The position numbers were made by a program, and so were the translations under genes. DNA of 64,000 nt from Bacteroidales bacterium UBA5326 (lineage in GTDB: Bacteria > Bacteroidota > Bacteroidia > Bacteroidales > UBA932): contig DHQY01000007.1 of NCBI GenBank assembly GCA_002408205.1, forward strand, positions 378,942 to 442,941. The letters are read 5' to 3'. Each line of letters starts with the position of its first letter. Within the stretch, counting starts at the first letter, position 1. Below the pieces are notes generated by a model. That model searched no databases and was not told where the DNA came from. It was given only the letters and a program-made list of their open reading frames with translations. This document shows positions 1 to 8,003 of this stretch, in pieces.

Positions 1-384
1 ATCAGAGAAACGCTCGGAACGTTGGCCGGCGGCACATTGCCTCCCATATATTTTGTACCCGTACGGGGCGATTTCACACGCGGCATCCTGGCCAGTGTCT
101 ATACCCCGGCAGATCTGACGGAACAGGAAGCAGCAGGACTGTTTGAAAAGTATTATGCGGAACATCCGTTTGTACACGTTGTTCCCGGTACCATAAGCCT
201 CAAAGAAGCAGTGAACACCAACAAGGGACTGGTCCATGTAGAGAAGCACGGCACTATGCTTCATATTACCTCGGCCATAGACAACCTGCTCAAAGGCGCC
301 TCAGGCACAGCCGTTCAAAACATGAACATTCTTATGGGCATAGACCAGACCACCGGATTAAAACTTAAACCAACCGCCTATTAA
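1..384 (+). CDS. argC: N-acetyl-gamma-glutamyl-phosphate reductase, C-terminal part (truncated by window edge)
   Basis: An open frame enters from the left edge and gives the last 127 residues of ArgC, the NADPH-dependent reductase that converts N-acyl-gamma-glutamyl phosphate to the semialdehyde. The visible part has the typical C-terminal features: 'FVPVRGDFTRGILASVY', the 'HVEKHGTMLHITSAIDNLLKGASGTAVQNMN' region (read in pieces), and an end like that of full-length ArgC. It is the first visible gene of an arginine operon; argD starts 10 nt downstream. In an organism with a succinylornithine-type transcarbamylase the substrate is probably the N-succinyl rather than the N-acetyl compound (inference). 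The N-terminal NAD-binding domain lies outside the window. Confidence 0.93.
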   Translation: MRETLGTLAGGTLPPIYFVPVRGDFTRGILASVYTPADLTEQEAAGLFEKYYAEHPFVHVVPGTISLKEAVNTNKGLVHVEKHGTMLHITSAIDNLLKGASGTAVQNMNILMGIDQTTGLKLKPTAY

Positions 385-394
385 CATTTACATT

Positions 395-1519
395 ATGGCA
401 CTTTATCCGGTATATCCCTTATGGGAAATAGAAGCAGACCACGCACAAGGCTGCGTGATCACAGACACAAAAGGCCAGGAATACCTGGATCTCTACGGCG
501 GACACGCTGTCATATCCATAGGTCACTCCCACCCCGTTTACGTGCAGGCACTTAACCGCCAGATTTCCAAAATCGGGTTCTATTCCAATTCCATACGGAA
601 CGGACTCCAGGAAACACTTTCTGAGCGGCTGGCCTCCATGGGCGGCTACCCCGGCTACCGTCTCTTTTTATGTAACTCCGGGGCCGAGGCCAACGAAAAC
701 GCCGTAAAACTGGCCTCGTTCCAGACGGGACGCGACCGAATACTGGCCTTCAAAAAAGCCTTTCACGGACGCACGTCGGGCTCTGTTGCGCTCACCGATA
801 ATCCAAAAATAGTAGCACCTTTCAACGCTCATCATGCAGTGGACTTCATTCCCATGGACGACTTTGGAGCGCTGGAAAAGGCCTTTTGTGAGCACTCCTA
901 TGCTGCAGCAATAATTGAAGGCATTCAGGGAGTATCGGGCATACACGAGGCTTCCACTTCATTTTTCAGGAAGTTGCGCGAACTGTGCACCACCCACGAC
1001 ACCTGTCTAATCCTGGACGAAGTACAATCGGGATACGGACGCACCGGTCGGTTTTTTGCCCATCAGCACCACGGCATTACGGCCGATCTCATTACCATGG
1101 CAAAAGGTATGGGCAACGGCTTTCCCATTGGCGGGGTCCTTATTTCCCCTGAGTTCAAGGCCTCCTTTGGACAGCTGGGAACCACATTCGGGGGAAACCA
1201 CCTGGCCTGTACCGCCGCACTGGCCGTCCTGCAGGTTATGGAAGATGAAAAGCTCATGGAAAATGCCCTGCAGGTAGGTTCGTACCTGATTGAACGTCTT
1301 AAAAGCATAAAAGAAGGCATAAAAGAAGTACGCGGCCGTGGCCTTATGATTGGCGTGGAACTCCATCCCGAATTTCCGGCCAATGCCGGTCTGAGAGACC
1401 GCCTTCTTTTTGAACACCATATATTTACAGGAGCTGCAGGACCCAACGTACTCCGCCTGTTGCCTCCCCTGTGCCTGAGCAGGCAACAGGCAGATTTATT
1501 AATATCATTGCTGGAATAA
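395..1519 (+). CDS. argD: N-acyl-ornithine aminotransferase (class III PLP enzyme)
   Basis: 374-residue class III aminotransferase, the normal ArgD length, transferring an amino group from glutamate to N-acyl-glutamate semialdehyde in the cytoplasm. Family signatures are clear: the PLP phosphate-binding 'CNSGAEANENAVKLA' stretch near residue 95, 'LILDEVQSGYGRTG' holding the cofactor aspartate near 210, and the Schiff-base lysine in 'MAKGMGNGFPIGG' near 235. It starts at an ATG 10 nt after argC and ends 2 nt before argF'. Its neighbour is a succinyl-type carbamoyltransferase, so the natural substrate is probably N-succinylornithine (inference). Confidence 0.95.
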   Translation: MALYPVYPLWEIEADHAQGCVITDTKGQEYLDLYGGHAVISIGHSHPVYVQALNRQISKIGFYSNSIRNGLQETLSERLASMGGYPGYRLFLCNSGAEANENAVKLASFQTGRDRILAFKKAFHGRTSGSVALTDNPKIVAPFNAHHAVDFIPMDDFGALEKAFCEHSYAAAIIEGIQGVSGIHEASTSFFRKLRELCTTHDTCLILDEVQSGYGRTGRFFAHQHHGITADLITMAKGMGNGFPIGGVLISPEFKASFGQLGTTFGGNHLACTAALAVLQVMEDEKLMENALQVGSYLIERLKSIKEGIKEVRGRGLMIGVELHPEFPANAGLRDRLLFEHHIFTGAAGPNVLRLLPPLCLSRQQADLLISLLE

Positions 1520-1521
1520 AA

Positions 1522-2475
1522 ATGAGACACTTTACCTCAGTAAAAGACATTGGTCCGCTGGACAAAGCAGTGGCCCAGGCACTGGAGATCAAAAAAGACC
1601 GCTTTGCCTGTGTCGGTTTAGGAAAAAACAAAACCGCACTCCTTATCTTTTTTAATTCCAGTTTACGTACGCGACTGAGTACACAGAAAGCCGCCGAGAA
1701 CCTGGGTATGAAGGTTATTGTACTTGATATCCAGCAGGGAGCATGGAATCTCGAGACCGAACGCGGCGTGGTAATGGACGGAGATAAACCGGAACATCTT
1801 CTCGAGGCCATCCCCGTAATGGGATGCTATGCAGACATTATCGGGGTTAGGTCGTTCGCCCGTTTCCAGAGTAAGGAAGATGATTACAACGAAAAGATCC
1901 TCAACCAGTTCATTCAGTACTCCGGAAAGCCGGTGATAAGCATGGAAGCCGCCACACGGCATCCGCTGCAAAGTTTTGCCGATCTCATTACTATAGAAGA
2001 GTATAAAAAGAAAACCCGGCCCAAAGTAGTGCTTACCTGGGCGCCCCACCCCAGGGCTCTGCCACAGGCAGTACCCAATTCATTCGCAGAATGGATGGTG
2101 GCCGCCGGTTACCGGGTTGTGATAACCCATCCGCGTGGCTACGAGCTCGACCCGTCGTTCACACAGGGAGCAGAGATTCAGTACGATCAGCAGGAAGCAT
2201 TCAAGGGAGCCGATTTTATCTATGCCAAAAACTGGGCTGCCTATACAGACCCCAACTACGGAAAGATATTGAGTACAGACCGCGCATGGACAGTGGACAG
2301 CGCCAAAATGGCGCTCACAGACAATGCTTATTTTATGCACTGTCTGCCGGTACGCCGTAATATGATTGTTACAGATCAGGTAATAGAAAGTCCGGCTTCC
2401 ATAGTCATTCCCGAGGCGGCTAACCGCGAGATATCGGCCCAGGTAGTAATTAAAAGAATTTTAGAAGCACTGTAA
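1522..2475 (+). CDS. argF': N-succinylornithine carbamoyltransferase (ArgF', SOTCase type)
   Basis: 317 residues from the ATG at 1522; a longer frame upstream lies inside argD and was not used. The protein follows the transcarbamylase fold, with the carbamoyl-phosphate motif 'SLRTR' at residues 47-51 and 'HCLPVRRN' near 275. It is very similar to the Bacteroides fragilis enzyme, which carbamoylates N-succinylornithine. In that family proline 90 discriminates succinyl from acetyl substrates (glutamate in acetylornithine enzymes of Xanthomonas), and here residue 90 is proline ('DGDKP', residues 86-90). It replaces a canonical ornithine carbamoyltransferase in the operon and overlaps argB by one base (TAATG). 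Confidence 0.94.
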   Translation: MRHFTSVKDIGPLDKAVAQALEIKKDRFACVGLGKNKTALLIFFNSSLRTRLSTQKAAENLGMKVIVLDIQQGAWNLETERGVVMDGDKPEHLLEAIPVMGCYADIIGVRSFARFQSKEDDYNEKILNQFIQYSGKPVISMEAATRHPLQSFADLITIEEYKKKTRPKVVLTWAPHPRALPQAVPNSFAEWMVAAGYRVVITHPRGYELDPSFTQGAEIQYDQQEAFKGADFIYAKNWAAYTDPNYGKILSTDRAWTVDSAKMALTDNAYFMHCLPVRRNMIVTDQVIESPASIVIPEAANREISAQVVIKRILEAL

Positions 2476-3218
2476 TGAAAGTTTTGGAAATCTACAAAAT
2501 CGGAGGCAATTGCATTGACAATGAGCAGGTTCTGGACACTTTTCTGAACGATTTCACAGGACAGGCACAGTCTAAAATTTTGGTACACGGAGGCGGTGTA
2601 ATGGCCGGACAGATGGCCAATTCACTGAATATTCCGGTTAAGATGATAGACGGCAGACGCATTACCGACCGGGAGACTTTAAAGATTGTGACCATGGTGT
2701 ATGCTGGATGGGCCAATAAAAACATCGTGGCGCAGCTGGAAAAAAGAGGTTGCAGGGCAATGGGTCTGAGCGGTGCAGACGGTAGCACTATGGTGTCTGT
2801 ACAGCGCAATCCCCTTCCGGTGGATTTTGGGTTCGTTGGCGATCTGACGCCGGAAGGCATTAATACAGATCTGATAAACGATCTGCTAAGGCTCGGTATC
2901 ACTCCCGTATTCTGCGCTATAACCTGCACTAAGAAAGGACAGCTGCTGAACACCAATGCAGACACGGTCGCCGGCGTGCTGGCCTCGGCCATGAGAAAAT
3001 ATTTCCATGTCCGGCTTATCTTTGTGTTTGATAAAGAAGGTGTGCTTTACCCACAGACGGGAGAAGTCATCCCGTTGTTGAGTAAAAAACAGTACCAGGT
3101 TCTTAAGGAACAGAAAATTGTGACCTCGGGCATGCTTCCCAAACTGGACAACGCATTTGCAGCTCTGGAAAAAGGCATAGAAGAAGTATATGTAGGCAAA
3201 ACAAAACTTCAGTTATGA
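2475..3218 (+). CDS. argB: N-acyl-glutamate kinase
   Basis: 247-residue amino-acid kinase family protein, the usual ArgB size, phosphorylating N-acyl-glutamate with ATP (second pathway step). The N-terminal 'KIGGNCID' lysine/glycine strand, the 'VHGGGVMAGQMANSL' substrate loop near residue 38, and 'TNADTVAGVLASAM' near 158 match the family. The start codon shares one base with the argF' stop (TAATG) and the stop overlaps argE (ATGA), so translation is probably coupled. Substrate preference (succinyl versus acetyl) is inferred from argF'. Confidence 0.93.
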   Translation: MKVLEIYKIGGNCIDNEQVLDTFLNDFTGQAQSKILVHGGGVMAGQMANSLNIPVKMIDGRRITDRETLKIVTMVYAGWANKNIVAQLEKRGCRAMGLSGADGSTMVSVQRNPLPVDFGFVGDLTPEGINTDLINDLLRLGITPVFCAITCTKKGQLLNTNADTVAGVLASAMRKYFHVRLIFVFDKEGVLYPQTGEVIPLLSKKQYQVLKEQKIVTSGMLPKLDNAFAALEKGIEEVYVGKTKLQL

Positions 3219-4285
3219 GCCGGCCGGTTGAACTCCTCAAACAGTTGATCTCCATCCCCTCTTTTTCCGGGGATGAGGGAAACACGGCCCGGTTGCTGCA
3301 GGAGTTCATTCACGGAACGTACGGAGTGCAAACAGAGCGCATAGGGAACAACGTGGTGGCCAAAAGTCCCGGCTACAACTCCGCTAAACCTACTTTATTA
3401 CTTTGCTCGCACCACGATACCGTAAAGCCTGCCTCGGGCTATACCCGCGATCCCTTTATCCCGGTAACAGAAAAAGACGAAGCCGGTCGTACAAGATTAT
3501 ACGGATTGGGCAGCAATGATGCAGGAGCCGCCGTGGTAAGCATGCTGGAGACTTTCAGCCATTTCTGCGACAAAGCGCTTTCCTTCAATATACTCCTTGT
3601 CCTGGCCGCCGAGGAAGAAATTTCCGGGGCCAACGGCATTCTAAAGGTTTTACCGCATTTTCCGGAGATCACCTGTGCCATTGTGGGCGAACCTACCGGA
3701 ATGCAGGCGGCCTGCGGCGAGCGCGGTCTGCTGGTACTCGACGGATATACCCGCGGGGTATCCGGCCACGCCGCACGGAACACGGGTGTGAATGCGCTGT
3801 ACCTTGCGCTGGATGATATTACAGTTCTAAGAAATTACCGTTTTGACAAGATATCTCCCGTTCTGGGACCTGTGCACTTGCAGGTAACCCAGATTGAATC
3901 GGGAACGCAGCATAATGTGATCCCGGACACCTGCCACTATGTGGTAGACATCCGCACAACCGATGCCTATACCAACAGCCAGATTGTGGACCTGCTGCAA
4001 CAGGCGGTAGGCGGTACGCTTATTCCCAGGAACCTGAAAAATAAGGCCTCGGCCACACCCCAGGGATGCCCGCTCGTTCTGGCGGCGGAAAAGCTGGGCA
4101 TCGGGACATTTATTTCACCTACCACATCGGACTGGATGCGCCTGGAATGTCCGGCCATCAAGATGGGCCCAGGATCTTCTCCCCGGTCGCACTCAGCCGA
4201 TGAATTTGTCTATATAGATGAAGTAGAAGAAGGTATACAACTCTATATCAAAATGATAACAGCTTATGGCAACACTTTGGAATAA
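3215..4285 (+). CDS. argE: M20-family deacylase, N-acyl-citrulline/ornithine deacylase (ArgE-like)
   Basis: 356-residue zinc peptidase-fold (M20/ArgE-DapE) hydrolase. Metal ligands are visible: 'CSHHDTVKP' (H, D) near residue 65, 'GSNDAGAA' (bridging D) near 103, 'AAEEEIS' (E pair) near 132, and a C-terminal 'SHSADEF' histidine near 326. In this succinyl-type pathway it should remove the acyl group from N-succinylcitrulline to release citrulline for argG/argH (inference from neighbours). It overlaps argB by 4 nt (ATGA), and argH begins 20 nt before its stop, a longer than usual in-operon overlap. Confidence 0.9.
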   Translation: MSRPVELLKQLISIPSFSGDEGNTARLLQEFIHGTYGVQTERIGNNVVAKSPGYNSAKPTLLLCSHHDTVKPASGYTRDPFIPVTEKDEAGRTRLYGLGSNDAGAAVVSMLETFSHFCDKALSFNILLVLAAEEEISGANGILKVLPHFPEITCAIVGEPTGMQAACGERGLLVLDGYTRGVSGHAARNTGVNALYLALDDITVLRNYRFDKISPVLGPVHLQVTQIESGTQHNVIPDTCHYVVDIRTTDAYTNSQIVDLLQQAVGGTLIPRNLKNKASATPQGCPLVLAAEKLGIGTFISPTTSDWMRLECPAIKMGPGSSPRSHSADEFVYIDEVEEGIQLYIKMITAYGNTLE

Positions 4286-5570
4286 AGGAACGGAAGCACT
4301 GCAGGACGTCGCACGTTTCACCGTGGGGAACGACACAAACTGGGACATGAGACTGGCCCCTTACGATGTAAAAGGGTCCCGGGCCCATGTGAAGATGCTG
4401 GGCAGGATAGGTCTGCTGACAAAGGAAGAGACGGCAACGCTGGTAGCAGCCCTCGAAGCGATCCTGGAGGATATCGGGGCCGGACGGTTCTGTATTGAAG
4501 ATGGTGTGGAGGACATCCACTCACAGGTGGAACTGCAGCTTAGCAGACAATTGGGCGATCTGGGCAAAAAAATCCACGCCGGCCGTTCGCGCAACGACCA
4601 GGTTCTTGTAGACGTTAAGCTCTACCTGAAAGACGTGTGCCGCAACCTGGCCCAAAGTGCGCTGGAACTTTTCCACTGCCTGCAGGAAAAAAGCGAGGCC
4701 TTCAAAGACGTGCTCATGCCCGGGTATACGCACGAACAGCCGGCCATGCCATCTTCATTTGGATTGTGGATGGGGGCCTATGCCGAGACACTTATTGACG
4801 ATATGTACCCTCTGGGAGCTGCTTTGGCCGTTTGCGACCAGAATCCGCTGGGTTCAGCCGCCGGCTATGGGAATTCATTCCCCCTGGACCGTGAAGAGAC
4901 CACCCGGCTTTTGGATTTTGCCACGCTTAATTACAACAGCATAGCTGCACAACTGAGCCGGGGCAAGGCCGAGAAAGCCGTGGCCGTGGCCGTGGCCGCC
5001 TTTGCGACCACTCTGAACAAACTCGCCGCCGATTGTTGCCTGTTTTGCGGAGTGAATTACAAGTTCATTTCGTTCCCCGACGAGCTCACCACCGGAAGCA
5101 GCATTATGCCGCATAAGAAGAATCCCGATGTATGGGAGCTGATAAGGGCCCATTGTAACCTGCTGCAGGATACGCCCAACCGGCTTGCCCTTCTTTTAAC
5201 CAATCTGACTCACGGTTATCACCGTGATTTTCAGCTATCCAAGGACGTTCTGTTCCCTGCTGTAGACACGCTGCTCGATTGTTTCCGCATGAGCAGGCTC
5301 ATGTTGCAGGGCATGAAAGTCAACACGGCCATCTTTGACGACCCGCAATACGATGTGCTTTTTACCGTAGAAGAAGTCAACAGGCTGGTACTGCAAGGCA
5401 TGCCGTTCCGCGATGCTTATAAAAAAGTAGGCGCCAGTCTGAAGGACGGCACCTACAGGGCTAAGAGATCAATTGATCATACGCACCTGGGAAGTATCGG
5501 TAATCTGGCCACAGAACAGATACGGTCCAAGATGGAAAGAGCTGTGGATTATCTCCAACTCATTTCCTGA
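4266..5570 (+). CDS. argH: Argininosuccinate lyase
   Basis: 434-residue member of the fumarase/aspartase superfamily, cleaving argininosuccinate to arginine and fumarate, the last step of the pathway. Diagnostic strings are 'DIHSQVE' and 'KIHAGRSRNDQVLVD' in the first third, 'GYTHEQPAMPSSFG' (catalytic Thr-His region) near 150, and the superfamily signature 'GSSIMPHKKNPD' near 278. The start lies 20 nt inside argE. The 3' end overlaps the convergent aldo/keto reductase gene by 22 nt. argG is not in the visible operon. Confidence 0.95.
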   Translation: MATLWNKGTEALQDVARFTVGNDTNWDMRLAPYDVKGSRAHVKMLGRIGLLTKEETATLVAALEAILEDIGAGRFCIEDGVEDIHSQVELQLSRQLGDLGKKIHAGRSRNDQVLVDVKLYLKDVCRNLAQSALELFHCLQEKSEAFKDVLMPGYTHEQPAMPSSFGLWMGAYAETLIDDMYPLGAALAVCDQNPLGSAAGYGNSFPLDREETTRLLDFATLNYNSIAAQLSRGKAEKAVAVAVAAFATTLNKLAADCCLFCGVNYKFISFPDELTTGSSIMPHKKNPDVWELIRAHCNLLQDTPNRLALLLTNLTHGYHRDFQLSKDVLFPAVDTLLDCFRMSRLMLQGMKVNTAIFDDPQYDVLFTVEEVNRLVLQGMPFRDAYKKVGASLKDGTYRAKRSIDHTHLGSIGNLATEQIRSKMERAVDYLQLIS

Positions 5571-6895
5571 ACCATTTCATTTATCCGGGCCAACTCGGCC
5601 GGAATATCAATTTCCTGCGGACACATTGTTTTGCATTTGCCACACTGTGTGCAATGATGGGCCTGCGCCGGTTCGCTCACCGACTGGTTGTAACGGGTAA
5701 GGAATATATCTTTCTTCCTGGACGATTCTTCTGTCCAGGCACTTTTAACGTCCGGAACGTTTCCTTCGGCAATAAGTTCGTTGTAAGCTGCAAAAACGGC
5801 GGGAATGTCCACGCCAAAGTTGCATGGCATGCAGTATGCACAACCCGTACAGGGCACGGGAGATATCTTTTTATAGGCGGCCAGCGCTTTGGAAACAGCC
5901 TCCTGTTCGCTTGAAGTAAGGGGTTTAAAATTCCTGAAGGTATTTATGTTTTCCTCCACATGCGACATGACGTTCATCCCGCTCAGGATGGTAAGTACAT
6001 TGGGCAGTGAGCCCACCCAGCGGAAAGCCCATCCGGCGGGTGTAAGGTCGGGATTAGCTTCCTTAAGAATGGATACGGCCTCGGGATTGAGCGTGGCCAA
6101 CGCCCCTCCCCTTAATGGTTCCATCACCAGACACTGAATATTACGTTTTTCCAACTGCCCGTACATGTATTTTGCATTCTGGGCTTCCCAGTCGAGGTAA
6201 TTGAGCTGGATCATCACAAAATCCCAGTCGTATTGCTGCAGCAGGTAATCCATGGTCTGAGCGTTGCTGTGGAACGAGAATCCCAGACGTTTGATACGGC
6301 CTTTTGCCTTTTCTTCTTTCAGGTATTCAATAACGCCTGTATTTTTATAGGCCTTGTCGTAATCTTCAATGGAACCGAGTGCATGAAGCAGGTAAAAGTC
6401 AAAATATTCCACCTGGCATTTGTCAAGTTGTTCCTGGAACAGTTCTTTGCCCTTATCCAGACCGGTTATCAGCCAGGTAGGCATTTTTGTGGCCAGATGG
6501 AAGCTTTCCCGCGGAAACGCTTTCAGTATCTCACCAACAACCAATTCGGATTCTCCGTTCAGGTAATTGTATGCCGTGTCAAAGTAATTAACGCCGTTGT
6601 CGTAGGCATACTGAATGAGTTGAGCCGAGAGTTCACGGTTGATAACCGTGGTGCCTTCCGCCGTTTTCATCATGGGCAGCCGCATGCATCCGAAAGCCAG
6701 CATAGACACTTCTGACCCCAGAACACGGTCTTTCCGGGTGCTAACAGGTTTAATTTTACCTTTTTTAATGGCGTCCTTTATTTTATCGTTCAGCGGGGTA
6801 AAGCGGATGGCGCTATATATGCCTGCTACGCCCAGTATTCCCAGGCCCATGTATTTGAGCGCATTGCGCCTGGATATTTTTTTATTATCTTCCAT
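5549..6895 (-). CDS. Aldo/keto reductase with Tat-type leader and two C-terminal [4Fe-4S] cysteine clusters
   Basis: 448 residues. The N-terminus has a twin-arginine motif ('SRRNALKYMG', residues 8-17) followed by a hydrophobic stretch, predicting Tat-dependent export or membrane anchoring. An AKR barrel follows with the catalytic tetrad recognisable as D106, Y111 (or Y109), K137 and H171. The C-terminus is ferredoxin-like: CX2CX2CX2C at residues 349-358 and CX2CX2CX3C at 415-425. This is the known AKR/ferredoxin fusion class of anaerobes; the substrate is unknown. It follows the lipoprotein gene by 6 nt (same transcript) and overlaps argH at the 3' end by 22 nt. Confidence 0.88.
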   Translation of the reverse strand: MEDNKKISRRNALKYMGLGILGVAGIYSAIRFTPLNDKIKDAIKKGKIKPVSTRKDRVLGSEVSMLAFGCMRLPMMKTAEGTTVINRELSAQLIQYAYDNGVNYFDTAYNYLNGESELVVGEILKAFPRESFHLATKMPTWLITGLDKGKELFQEQLDKCQVEYFDFYLLHALGSIEDYDKAYKNTGVIEYLKEEKAKGRIKRLGFSFHSNAQTMDYLLQQYDWDFVMIQLNYLDWEAQNAKYMYGQLEKRNIQCLVMEPLRGGALATLNPEAVSILKEANPDLTPAGWAFRWVGSLPNVLTILSGMNVMSHVEENINTFRNFKPLTSSEQEAVSKALAAYKKISPVPCTGCAYCMPCNFGVDIPAVFAAYNELIAEGNVPDVKSAWTEESSRKKDIFLTRYNQSVSEPAQAHHCTQCGKCKTMCPQEIDIPAELARINEMVQEMSWR

Positions 6896-6901
6896 TGTAT
6901 A

Positions 6902-7402
6902 TCAATTAAATACATATTTTTCTGCCAATGCACGTCCTTTTTCGGAGCAAAAAATCTCTATACCGGAGATCATTGGGTTTCCTGCCGAGGTCACGATTTT
7001 TACCCTGATATGTTTTAACCGTATGCCTGAAAAGAGGACAACGGCCTCGTCTTCAATGGCATTGCCATATCCGAGCTTCATCCAGCCGTTCTTTACATAA
7101 CCTTCTACTACAAAATATCCTACACGATTACCGCCTTCTTTGAATTCCCTGAGGACTACCTTATCCATGGCCACCGGTTCTTTGAAAGAAAAAAGAATTA
7201 TGGGATTGGTAAGTTCCGCGGGAGAAGTCCAGTAAGTAAACGGATCCCCGTCTACAAGGGCATTTCTGTCAGATCCGCGGGCAGATTCCGTAACGGCTAT
7301 ATCGGCATAAGGAGCCATGTCGGTATCTGTCAGTTGCCCGGGCCACTGCCGGGAACATGCTACAGATAACAGAATAAGAAATATGAACAGGATATTTTTC
7401 AC
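6902..7402 (-). CDS. Lipoprotein with F5/8 type C (discoidin)-like domain
   Basis: 166 residues. The signal peptide ends in a lipobox ('LLSVAC', Cys 16), so the product is a lipoprotein. The mature part resembles a small F5/8 type C carbohydrate-binding fold: 'NALVDGDPFTYWTS' near residue 50, 'LREFKEGGNRVGYFVVEGY' near 87 and 'RLKHIRVKIVTSAGNPMISGIEIF' towards the end, in the order seen in discoidin-like modules. The start is GTG: a TATTTTTG -7 element ends exactly 4 nt before it, the same spacing as other genes here. It is co-transcribed with the aldo/keto reductase 6 nt downstream and divergent from the acyltransferase gene. Ligand unknown. Confidence 0.75.
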   Translation of the reverse strand: MKNILFIFLILLSVACSRQWPGQLTDTDMAPYADIAVTESARGSDRNALVDGDPFTYWTSPAELTNPIILFSFKEPVAMDKVVLREFKEGGNRVGYFVVEGYVKNGWMKLGYGNAIEDEAVVLFSGIRLKHIRVKIVTSAGNPMISGIEIFCSEKGRALAEKYVFN

Positions 7403-7440
7403 TTCTCAAAAATAAAGGTTTTTTTAATAACTTTGTGCGT
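7403..7440. promoter_or_regulatory. Back-to-back promoters in a 38-bp divergent intergenic region
   Basis: On the minus strand TATTTTTG (7414-7407) ends 4 nt before the GTG of the lipoprotein. On the plus strand TAACTTTG (7428-7435) ends 5 nt before the ATG of the acyltransferase. Both match the Bacteroidota -7 consensus TAnnTTTG, and only 13 bp separate them. Transcripts from either would be leaderless or nearly so (inference). Confidence 0.7.
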
Positions 7441-7998
7441 ATGAGCAAACAAAAAGTCTGTGCTTTTATTGCAACCCGGATCATGGGCTGGAAATTGGTA
7501 GGGAAACCCATTCCCGTACCCAAATGCATTATCCTGGGAGCACCCCATACCTCCATCTGGGACTTCGTCATTTCATTCCTGTTTTATAACGGGATAGGAG
7601 GCCATGCCAAAGTAATCGTAAAACAGGATTTTTTCAAATGGCCGTTGAAGAAACTGCTTCTTTGGGCCGGAGCCGTTCCGGTAGACAGAGGCAAGGGCGC
7701 ATCTTTTGTAAAACACATGATAGATGCAGTAAAAAAAGAAGATCATTTTCATCTGGCCATCGCCCCGGAAGGCACCCGTAAAGCAACAAAAAAATGGAAA
7801 GCGGGTTTTCATACGCTTTCCACAGCTCTTGACATTCCCGTTTATTACGGGTATTTCGACTGGGGACGAAAAGAGATAGGGGTGGCCGAACAGGTGCTCA
7901 TTACAGACGACGTGGAAGCCGACATGAAACGTATTAAGCAATGGTACATAGACAAAGGCGTTACGGGCAAACACCCGGAACGCTTTGATCCTTATTAA
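7441..7998 (+). CDS. 1-acylglycerol-3-phosphate acyltransferase-like protein (PlsC family)
   Basis: 185 residues from the ATG at 7441; an in-frame GTG at 7435 is the last base of the -7 element and was rejected. It contains the glycerolipid acyltransferase HX4D box ('HTSIWD', residues 36-41) and the 'PEGTR' motif (109-113), with a hydrophobic N-terminal part for membrane association. The family transfers acyl chains to lysophospholipids, but this short subgroup is also annotated as 'acyltransferase family protein' of unknown acceptor. Its 3' end faces clpB with a gap of only 5 nt. Confidence 0.85.
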   Translation: MSKQKVCAFIATRIMGWKLVGKPIPVPKCIILGAPHTSIWDFVISFLFYNGIGGHAKVIVKQDFFKWPLKKLLLWAGAVPVDRGKGASFVKHMIDAVKKEDHFHLAIAPEGTRKATKKWKAGFHTLSTALDIPVYYGYFDWGRKEIGVAEQVLITDDVEADMKRIKQWYIDKGVTGKHPERFDPY

Positions 7999-8003
7999 TG
8001 CCT

